Source: Planctomycetaceae bacterium UBA2671 (GTDB taxonomy: Bacteria; Planctomycetota; Planctomycetia; Planctomycetales; Planctomycetaceae). Taken from it: a stretch of 10,274 bases of DNA. The notes under the pieces are model-generated. The model was not told where the DNA came from and made no database searches. It saw only the letters and a list, made by a program, of their open reading frames with translations. Positions 1-4,102 of this stretch are shown in pieces. The stretch's first letter is position 1, and each line of letters starts with the position of its first letter. A program made the position numbers and the translations under genes. The stretch covers positions 1-10,274 of the forward strand of contig DEML01000045.1 of NCBI GenBank assembly GCA_002359185.1, read 5' to 3'.

Positions 1-312
1 AGAATAGATTTGAGCATGAGCGACGAATTCGGGTAAAGGCCATCCTCGCGGATGCCTGAACTGGCATTATATGACGCTTCTGTTCGTAACCTCGCAGCTT
101 TGACGAGAAGAGATCCGGGTGGCGAACTCATACAAACCCGGCGTTTACGCATCTCTTCGCAGGCTTCCTCCCCACGGTCGGTCACCCTCCCGCAGTTGCC
201 TCGTCTAGTACTTTGTCAATCGGAGCAATAATTTGGTATGTTTATCTCTTTGAGACTCTCAAACTCGTACAGGGGACTTTCACCCCACAACAATCACGCC
301 CATGCGGTGAAC
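1..312 (-). mobile_element. 5' portion of a group II intron (domain I), truncated by window edge
   Basis: Read on the minus strand, this stretch has the order I know from bacterial group II intron 5' ends: GCATGGGCG (complement of 297-305), then GGGTGAAAGTCCC (complement of about 271-284), then GGGAGGAAGCCTG (complement of about 160-172), then GAACAGAAGCGTCATATAA (complement of about 70-88). The usual first bases, GUGCG-CC-GGCAUGGGCG, correspond to GTTCACCGCATGGGCG here, which would put the intron 5' end near 312. An alternative 5' end at 288 (intron starting GTGGGG after an ATTGTT exon) cannot be excluded. No protein frame is convincing, as expected for the ribozyme part; the reverse transcriptase and domains V/VI would lie left of position 1. 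The intron runs opposite to the cassette genes. The call rests on remembered motifs and local hairpins, not on a covariance search. Confidence 0.6.
107..158 (-). repeat. Two-part stem-loop inside the intron-like RNA
   Basis: GAAGAGAT (107-114) pairs with ATCTCTTC (151-158), and the adjoining CCGGGT (115-120) pairs with ACCCGG (136-141). This leaves a 15-base apical loop and a 9-base internal bulge (142-150) on one side. Fourteen uninterrupted base pairs on one strand indicate a real RNA fold. It most likely is a substem of group II intron domain I. A smaller hairpin, CATCC-TCGC-GGATG, lies nearby at about 40-55. Confidence 0.6.
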
Positions 313-384
313 GGGAGCCGACGGTGACACGGGGTTTGAAATTATAGTTGTCTGGCTGCGGCCCTGTTACCGCTGTCGTTATCG
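304..384 (+). other. attC-like recombination site 1
   Basis: The right end has L' GTTACC (366-371), six bases, and R' GTTATCG (378-384). On the left, GCGGTGAAC (304-312) pairs with GTTACCGC (366-373) except for one extra G, matching the extrahelical base typical of an attC L'' box. GG-GA-GCCG (313-320) pairs with CGGC-CC (359-364). The R'' box is unclear: CCACAAC (285-291) fits RYYYAAC, but the same bases may belong to the neighbouring intron, which overlaps or abuts this arm. The next gene starts 18 bases after R'. No experiment or integrase supports the site; the call rests on its likeness to the other sites in the window. Confidence 0.55.
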
Positions 385-402
385 GGCAAGAGCTTAGCCC
401 AC

Positions 403-1057
403 ATGTCATTTCGCAAATCGAACAACCAAACCGACCGGTGGCGTGCCTTCTGCACCAAGCACGATCGCTACGTGTCGCAGTTACCTCGACTGGCTTCAGT
501 CTTCGCAAACGCTGATCGCATCGATCAATTCCTTCAATCGGGCGTTTACGACGGCGACGACCCGATGCTCACGATCATGTCACTGACCGATGTTGAATGG
601 GTGCCGTTTTCGTTGTTCGTTGACCAATACTCAATTGACTGGCAATCGTATTTCACCAACACCATGTACGTCGCTTATCACCGCGAACATGACAAACACC
701 ATTGGCAACCGGCGACTACTCGCTTCAAACGTGACGACTTGCGGTTGCCGAAACTTATCGTTCATTTTTGGGCGAAATGGGACGCACATGACAGAACCAT
801 GGACGCGAATCTCCGAACGATTCAATGATCGTGTTAAATTCCGTTCCCTCGACATCGACATCCTGCAATTGCATGACGTTTGTCATAACGCTGGCATCGC
901 CAACGTCCCCGCACTCGCGTTCTATGCTGACGGCAACGTAGAACATCTGATTGTTGGCGTGCAGGATTCAGATGCTATTATCAATGACATTGAAACTTGG
1001 CTCGCCAACACAAAGCCCGATAACAAAGCCGTGAACCGGAGCGGCGATTCCGGCTGA
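403..1057 (+). pseudogene. Frameshifted thioredoxin-fold protein lacking the CxxC cysteines
   Basis: Two overlapping frames give one protein. The first (403-828, 141 codons) has an unrecognised N-terminal part of about 110 residues and then LPKLIVHFWAKWDAHDRTMD, the beta strand and active-site turn of thioredoxin. It stops at TGA 826-828. The second frame, usable from about 809, continues SERFNDRVKF, RSLDIDI and NVPALAFYADG, containing the conserved cis-proline, and ends at 1057. Joining NLRTI to SERF gives a gapless match to E. coli TrxA W31-D61, which implies a net loss of 11 bases near 808-822. Both catalytic cysteines are aspartates (W-D-A-H-D for W-C-G-P-C) and the buried Asp26 is His, so the fold cannot do dithiol redox chemistry. 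The last residues, about DNKAVNRSGDSG, are encoded by attC-like site 2. No SD site is visible before ATG 403. A sequencing error or programmed frameshift is possible but less likely. Confidence 0.65.
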
Positions 1058-1107
1058 ATCTGAAGACAACGCGTAACCTCGCCGCACAGTTACGCAGGTC
1101 GTTAGCA
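1018..1107 (+). other. attC-like recombination site 2 (best example)
   Basis: R'' CGATAAC (1018-1024) faces R' GTTAGCA (1101-1107). L'' GTGAAC (1031-1036) faces L' GTTAC (1089-1093), with one unpaired G on the left side, the extrahelical base expected of attC. Stem GCGGCGA (1041-1047) pairs perfectly with TCGCCGC (1079-1085). The total of 90 bases is within the usual attC range. The site overlaps the end of the upstream gene, whose TGA lies at 1055-1057, and the next gene starts 15 bases after R'. This overlap and spacing are typical of tightly packed integron cassettes. Confidence 0.72.
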
Positions 1108-1122
1108 TGCTGAAGGCCCAAC

Positions 1123-1812
1123 ATGACATTCCAGCGTCCAACCTGTACATGCAATGACGCTTGGCATCAGCGCAGACGCAAGGTCAAACTTCATCACGAA
1201 AAACAGGATGAGGAGTCTGACGCCTGGAAGCGACTGCTTGACTTGATAAACGACGCGGCGGTACGCAACGTCGAAGAATGGACGCCGGGCTCGCTTATGC
1301 CGCCAGAGGAATGGCATAGCATCGTCACATTGCCAAGACAAATTGGAACGCTCAAATCGGTGCGCAAGCTGTGCCTTTATGGAAGCTCACTCGTACGAAT
1401 ACCGCCCGAGATCGGAGAAATGACCGCACTGCAAGAGTTCGATCCGTACACGTCGTATCGCTTACACTGGCTTCCCTATGAGATTACGCGATGTCCGAAC
1501 TTGACCGAAAGCCGAATCAGTACGCGGGCGCTATACGGGAACTTCAAGAATCGGAATCCGTTTCCTGATTTGCGACATGAAAGCGATTTCCTTAACTCAA
1601 TACGTCCAAAAAAGTGCAGCGTTTGCAACTCGCCGTTCGACGACACATATACAACTCGATGGATTTCGTTGAATATTGCGACCGATGTCGTTCCTCTGCT
1701 TGTGTTTGCCTGCTCAGTTTCCTGTATTGATTCCCTGCCCATTCCACCAGACAATTACGTTTTAAAACCGCATCGCGGCGGCCGATCAATTGAGCAACCA
1801 CCTCGACGATGA
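1123..1812 (+). CDS. Leucine-rich-repeat protein with C-terminal four-cysteine motif (cassette gene)
   Basis: A 229-residue protein. An acidic helical N-terminal part (about 27-66, with ESDAWKRLLDLINDAA) is followed by two to three leucine-rich repeats at about 68-132 (IGTLKSVRKLCLYGSSLVRI, then PPEIGEMTALQEF, then a degenerate one at LPYEITRCPNL). The C-terminal part has C165-x2-C168 and C197-x3-C201, a plausible zinc-binding pair, around the strand-rich ISLNIATDVVPLLVFAC. There is no signal peptide, so it is probably cytoplasmic. LRRs usually mediate protein binding; the partner is unknown. I recall similar LRR proteins in planctomycete genomes, but their function is not established. ATG 1123 is chosen because GAAGG (1112-1116) sits six bases upstream and attC-like site 2 ends just before. 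The first 25 residues look like cassette-leader sequence, so a later start is possible. The stop overlaps a possible R'' box (CGATGAC, 1807-1813). Confidence 0.8.
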   Translation: MTFQRPTCTCNDAWHQRRRKVKLHHEKQDEESDAWKRLLDLINDAAVRNVEEWTPGSLMPPEEWHSIVTLPRQIGTLKSVRKLCLYGSSLVRIPPEIGEMTALQEFDPYTSYRLHWLPYEITRCPNLTESRISTRALYGNFKNRNPFPDLRHESDFLNSIRPKKCSVCNSPFDDTYTTRWISLNIATDVVPLLVFACSVSCIDSLPIPPDNYVLKPHRGGRSIEQPPRR

Positions 1813-1895
1813 CGCACTGCGTGCGAACCAAGCCTTGCACTGAAGTAGCAGTGATCAGAGTTTCCTGAGATCAATGTTTAGTAGAAAAGAAAAAC

Positions 1896-1914
1896 CCACG
1901 TCCTCTGGACGTGG
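1896..1914. repeat. Left hairpin, 8-bp perfect stem with TCT loop
   Basis: CCACGTCC (1896-1903), loop TCT (1904-1906), GGACGTGG (1907-1914). It lies 84 bases after the LRR gene. No T-run follows it, so it is a poor Rho-independent terminator; its twin at 2092-2110 suggests a mobile-element end. Confidence 0.8.
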
Positions 1915-1966
1915 TCAGAGATAAATGGCTCCGCCAGTTTCAAATTGTCACTGTGTGTTTAATAAA

Positions 1967-1983
1967 TGTCATTTGTAATGACA
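1967..1983. repeat. Small central hairpin in the hairpin-bounded element
   Basis: TGTCATT (1967-1973) and AATGACA (1977-1983) are perfect reverse complements around loop TGT. Wider imperfect complementarity joins GTTTCAA (about 1937-1943) with TTGAAAC (about 2030-2036), so the interior of the element may fold as one extended structure. Confidence 0.5.
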
Positions 1984-2091
1984 CTTGGCGTTTAATTCTG
2001 TTTGGAATTTGATGTGACACCAAATGGAGTTGAAACGATGATCCCGAAATCAGGTCACTCAGAATTCATGCCCTATGGGCTTAACTCAAAG

Positions 2092-2110
2092 CCCCCACCT
2101 CTGGTGGGGG
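2092..2110. repeat. Right hairpin, 8-bp perfect stem with TCT loop
   Basis: CCCCCACC (2092-2099), loop TCT (2100-2102), GGTGGGGG (2103-2110). It shares stem length and loop with the hairpin at 1896-1914. Just upstream GGGCTT (about 2077-2082) and AAGCCC (2089-2094) could form a competing stem. The attC-like right arm begins about 10 bases downstream. Confidence 0.8.
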
Positions 2111-2116
2111 ATATTT

Positions 2117-2149
2117 ACTCCCGCCTCCCGGTTATCGTGGTCGTTACCT
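2117..2149 (+). other. Right arm of attC-like site 3 (left arm displaced or lost)
   Basis: CCCGCCTCCC followed by L' GTTATC (2131-2136), GTGGTC and R' GTTACCT (2143-2149) copies the right-arm layout of the other sites, especially site 4 (GTTATC-TTGGTC-GTTAGGT). No matching arm lies within the normal ~90 bases upstream. The best candidate is 1807-1840, where CGATGAC and then GTGCGAACCAAGC resemble the left arm of site 2 and the LRR stop codon lies in the R''-like box. That is about 340 bases away, with the hairpin element between. Its inner pairing with CTCCCGCCTCCC is poor, so the left arm is uncertain. Confidence 0.5.
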
Positions 2150-2279
2150 GGTTGTAATACTATATTGTGAGTGACACATAACAAATGGATGCACTCGATC
2201 CGAATTGCACCGTGCGTTCGCTGCGATCATCATACCTTTTTCTTGGCTGGGTCATTCTAAGGCACAAAGGAGATTTCAC
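2150..2279 (+). other. Leader region before the secreted-protein gene
   Basis: This 130-base stretch contains no gene I can support. ACATAAC (2175-2181) followed by AAATGGATGCAC resembles another attC left arm, but no right arm follows. TATATT (2161-2166) could be a -10 element without a good -35. The only clear signal is the Shine-Dalgarno sequence at its 3' end. Confidence 0.4.
2267..2273 (+). promoter_or_regulatory. Strong Shine-Dalgarno site deciding the start at 2280
   Basis: AAGGAGA lies six bases before ATG 2280. The frame is open from 2205, but only the start at 2280 combines a ribosome binding site with a clean signal peptide. Confidence 0.8.
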
Positions 2280-2915
2280 ATGCAAAAACAAGTTTTTGCT
2301 CTTACGGCGTTGGTACTTGTCGTTTCTGTTTCTTCAGCAGCGACTGGGCAAACTAAGCGTCTCTCCAACTCCAAGGATTTTAGTGGCGTGAGTGGGTGGT
2401 ACGTGGCAGAAGGCGACAGGCATTTGACGATCCTCCCAAATGAGAAAGACGTTGTCGCCGTATTTTTCTGGCGGACAGGTGCTCCCACAAGCGTGGGCAA
2501 GTTATCAAAAACCGATGATGGCGACTTTGTGTTTGTGCAACCTGTGGGAACTGAGACGCTTGCAATTGAGCGGGAAGGCGAACAGATACAAGCCATGACG
2601 GTAGTCGATGTACGTTTCATCAAGAGTTGCGGCATATCAAACGCCATTGGACGCTACATTAGTAAGAAGAACCAAACCATGACGATATCAAGCCGCGACG
2701 ACCAACTCTACTGCTCGATCGACTGGGGCAACAAAGCTCCGTTAACGAATGGCTGGATCAGGGCAGATGTCAGCGGCAAGACAATATTGACTGGGTACAA
2801 GTGGCAACACCCCGTGGACATTGAATTTGAGGACGGCACAATTAGGTCGATCTCACTCGTGGGCGAGACGTTTGATCGTGCCAGGGATTCGGCGCCCGTA
2901 GGTGCCGCAGAATAA
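2280..2915 (+). CDS. Secreted protein of unknown function with an internal 85-residue duplication
   Basis: A 211-residue protein. Residues 1-24 form a Sec-type signal peptide: MQKQ, hydrophobic VFALTALVLVVSV, and a small-residue cleavage region near SSAATGQ, so the mature protein should be periplasmic or extracellular. The mature part is two copies of one beta-rich unit, about 36-114 and 121-199. G39/G124, Y41/Y126, T50-I51/T135-I136, W64/W149, I96-E97/I181-E182, I103/I188 and F113/F198 all superpose at a constant offset of 85 without gaps. This looks like a duplicated small beta domain; I recognise no named family, and no catalytic motif is evident. Only two cysteines remain, C117 and C145. 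The gene lies in the cassette array but, unlike its neighbours, has its own strong SD. Its TAA sits in the R''-like box of attC-like site 4. Confidence 0.8.
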   Translation: MQKQVFALTALVLVVSVSSAATGQTKRLSNSKDFSGVSGWYVAEGDRHLTILPNEKDVVAVFFWRTGAPTSVGKLSKTDDGDFVFVQPVGTETLAIEREGEQIQAMTVVDVRFIKSCGISNAIGRYISKKNQTMTISSRDDQLYCSIDWGNKAPLTNGWIRADVSGKTILTGYKWQHPVDIEFEDGTIRSISLVGETFDRARDSAPVGAAE

Positions 2916-3002
2916 TCGGTTGAAAGCGAGTCGGAATGTGTTTGGGTGGCTTGCTTTGCTCGGCGATGTTTACTTCCGGCAGCGTTATCTTGGTCGTTAG
3001 GT
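2909..3002 (+). other. attC-like recombination site 4
   Basis: R' GTTAGGT (2996-3002) fits the GTTRRRY consensus exactly. L' GTTATC (2984-2989) precedes it by six bases (TTGGTC). An inner stem pairs GTCGGAA (about 2929-2935) with TTCCGGC (about 2974-2980), including one G-T pair. The left arm is degenerate: GGTTGAAAGC (about 2918-2927) can serve as L'' with an extra G, and AGAATAA (about 2909-2915) stands in for R'' and holds the stop codon of the secreted-protein gene. The length of about 94 bases matches site 2. Confidence 0.55.
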
Positions 3003-3019
3003 TATAAGGTAACATCTTG

Positions 3020-3409
3020 ATGGATGAACGATGGTTCCAAACATCATCTGGTCGTCATGTGCACCTAACCGGCGTACATATTCGGTCATTCGACCATGGA
3101 TATCTGGAGGGTCGAGCTGACCTGATTCGGAAGCAAGTTCTAGCCAGGTTGCCCGATGATGCCGTTCGATACTTTCCCGGTCATGCAGGCATATATGTTT
3201 CCCACTGTGAGGGGGCTGACGATGCTTATCCCCGCATGGTCGTTATCTGTGAGTTTCATTGTTCTAAGCCTATCGAAGATGATGCCGACTGTTCGACGTT
3301 AATCGTCGTTTGGTTTGCAGATAATTTAAATTTTACTATTCCAGAGTTCATATCAGCGCGCATCGAAAATATTGAGTGGGAGCAGTACGCGGTTGACGGC
3401 TGGTATTAG
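3020..3409 (+). CDS. Conserved hypothetical cytoplasmic protein (cassette gene)
   Basis: A 129-residue acidic protein without signal peptide or membrane segment. It starts MDERWFQTSSGRHVHLTG and continues IRSFDHGYLEGRADLIRKQV, LARLPDD, FPGHAGIYVSH, then a strand-rich half (YPRMVVICEFHCSKPI, CSTLIVVWF) and ends IEWEQYAVDGWY. I have the impression of similar proteins in other planctomycetes, but I know no function or fold, and no catalytic motif stands out. ATG 3020 or the TTG just upstream (3017) may start it; AAGG (3006-3009) is spaced better for TTG, seven bases against ten. It begins less than 20 bases after attC-like site 4 and is followed by site 5, making it a single-gene cassette. Confidence 0.7.
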   Translation: MDERWFQTSSGRHVHLTGVHIRSFDHGYLEGRADLIRKQVLARLPDDAVRYFPGHAGIYVSHCEGADDAYPRMVVICEFHCSKPIEDDADCSTLIVVWFADNLNFTIPEFISARIENIEWEQYAVDGWY

Positions 3410-3420
3410 CAAGCCACGCA

Positions 3421-3508
3421 TATCGAATTGTTCAACGTGAGCGGCGGTTGGTCGCAGAATATGAAATCAAAATAGCTGACCGCCGCCCGGTTAGCTTCAA
3501 AGTTCTTC
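3421..3508 (+). other. attC-like recombination site 5
   Basis: GCGGCGGT (3441-3448) pairs perfectly with ACCGCCGC (3479-3486), a 30-base loop apart. To the right, L' GTTAGC (3490-3495), TTCAAA and GTTCTTC (3502-3508) keep the six-base spacing of the other sites, although GTTCTTC is a poor R' match. To the left, GTTCAACG (3430-3437) pairs partly with CGGTTAGC. The R'' box is not clear; ATCGAAT (3422-3428) is in the right place. GTTAGCT (3490-3496) could instead be R'. The next gene starts 16 bases after 3508. Confidence 0.6.
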
Positions 3509-3524
3509 TTCTAAGTCGATTCCT

Positions 3525-3971
3525 ATGACAGAACACGATCTTTTCAATGACCCCAATCTCGCTCATCCTCGTGCACGCGAACTGATGCGTGAGTCGTTAC
3601 GCTGGGACTGCGTTGATGAGGCTGCACCATTTGGGAGCGACGAGGGCAGCGACACTTACTACGAATGGCGAAATTGGCGATCCGAGAATCCAGATGCTCC
3701 TCCTACAAATTGTTTCGATTGGATTCTCGATGGCAATCTCGATGCTTACAATGAAGCTCTGGCATCTGGTGCTCAGGTTGAGATTGTCTTGGCGAATTCT
3801 GATGATGCATTGCTTAGCGAACAATTTGACATGTTCACATTGGATATGACAATTATCGCATCTCGACTTGGACAATTGATGGACGAAGGGACTATGGATA
3901 CAGACGCAAAGCCATTCATTCACGTGGCAATAAAACGCCAACGCAATCCCTACGATCGTGATGAACCCTGA
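3525..3971 (+). CDS. Conserved hypothetical acidic protein (last cassette gene)
   Basis: A 148-residue protein, strongly acidic and tryptophan-rich in its first half: LFNDPNLAHPRARELMRES, LRWDCVDEAAPFGSDEGSD, TYYEWRNWRSENPD, then CFDWILDGNLDAYNEALASG, an alpha-helical middle, MFTLDMTIIASRLGQLMDEG, and a basic end HVAIKRQRNPYDRDEP. No signal peptide, membrane helix or known catalytic motif is visible, so it is probably cytoplasmic. I recall relatives in planctomycetes only as hypothetical proteins. ATG 3525 is the first start after attC-like site 5; no SD is apparent, which is common for cassette genes. Its stop is followed by an inverted repeat and then the promoter region of the efflux operon. 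Confidence 0.7.
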   Translation: MTEHDLFNDPNLAHPRARELMRESLRWDCVDEAAPFGSDEGSDTYYEWRNWRSENPDAPPTNCFDWILDGNLDAYNEALASGAQVEIVLANSDDALLSEQFDMFTLDMTIIASRLGQLMDEGTMDTDAKPFIHVAIKRQRNPYDRDEP

Positions 3972-3983
3972 TGTAAAACATTC

Positions 3984-4009
3984 AATCCCATGGGGAATAG
4001 GATGGGATT
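3984..4009. repeat. 8-bp inverted repeat after the last cassette gene
   Basis: AATCCCAT (3984-3991) and ATGGGATT (4002-4009) are perfect reverse complements around a 10-base loop. No T-run follows, so a Rho-independent terminator is unlikely in the classical form. It could be a degenerate attC stem: AGCTTTCAACGTTCTTC (4013-4029) just downstream resembles AGCTTCAAAGTTCTTC (3493-3508) of site 5. Confidence 0.55.
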
Positions 4010-4037
4010 AGGAGCTTTCAACGTTCTTCACTATAAT
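4008..4037 (+). promoter_or_regulatory. Candidate sigma-70-type promoter of the efflux operon
   Basis: TATAAT (4032-4037) is a perfect -10 hexamer. TTAGGA (4008-4013), 18 bases upstream, is a weak -35 match (three of six). Transcription would begin near 4044, giving a leader of about 60 bases before the outer-membrane factor gene. This is the best promoter match between the array and the operon, but no experiment supports it. Confidence 0.5.
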
Positions 4038-4043
4038 GCAATT

Positions 4044-4058
4044 ACTAAGCGCATTAGT
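4044..4058. promoter_or_regulatory. Possible operator: inverted repeat at the predicted transcription start
   Basis: ACTAA (4044-4048) and TTAGT (4054-4058) are perfect half-sites around GCGCA. A second overlapping pair is AATGC (4036-4040) with GCATT (4051-4055). The position just after the -10 hexamer suits a repressor site, as is common for RND pump operons. No regulator gene is in the window, so this is speculative. Confidence 0.25.
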
Positions 4059-4102
4059 TCCCTCCGCGATCCTCGCTGTGCAAAATTCAAGTTTCCCCCC
4101 TT

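Larger units (their letters stand above)
1885..2117. mobile_element. Probable non-autonomous IS200/IS605-like element (boundaries approximate)
   Basis: The largest gene-free stretch (1813-2279) contains two strong hairpins with the same design, an 8-bp stem closed by the loop TCT. They are CCACGTCC/GGACGTGG at 1896-1914 and CCCCCACC/GGTGGGGG at 2092-2110, about 180 bases apart. Subterminal imperfect palindromes at both ends without terminal inverted repeats are a hallmark of IS200/IS605 elements and their small relatives, which are moved by Y1 transposases. No tnpA or tnpB gene is present. A 40-codon open stretch from 2038 (MIPKSGHSEF...) could be a remnant of a TnpB tail, but this is only an impression. 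Exact ends are unknown; an edge near TTTAC (2113-2117) is possible. Confidence 0.45.

Noticed and set aside
107..158. IS110 bridge RNA, because an IS110 remnant lies in the window
   Set aside because: The remnant is 10 kb away and the surrounding sequence fits group II intron domain I better.
1..300. Protein-coding gene at the left edge
   Set aside because: Frames are short and uninformative on both strands, while the minus strand shows structured RNA motifs of a group II intron.
590..1057. Separate gene starting at 590
   Set aside because: Its first 70 or so residues are out of frame with the thioredoxin-like protein and have no sensible composition. Only the part after about 809 is meaningful, as the continuation of the 403 frame.
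1896..2110. The two TCT-loop hairpins as Rho-independent terminators
   Set aside because: Neither is followed by a T-run, and their matching design is better explained as paired ends of a mobile element.
2175..2205. Extra attC left arm (ACATAAC followed by AAATGGATGCAC)
   Set aside because: It looks like the left arm of some attC sites, but no complementary right arm follows within 150 bases, so it is only mentioned in the leader entry.
2205..2279. N-terminal extension of the secreted protein to 2205
   Set aside because: It would bury the signal peptide behind 25 residues. ATG 2280 has AAGGAGA at ideal spacing and begins a clean signal sequence.
2185..2391. Short plus-strand ORF upstream of the secreted-protein gene
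   Set aside because: It overlaps the start of the well-supported gene at 2280 in another frame, has no ribosome binding site and resembles nothing known.
304..3508. CRISPR array
   Set aside because: The repeated segments are widely spaced, only share end motifs and enclose genes; there are no short regular repeats and spacers.
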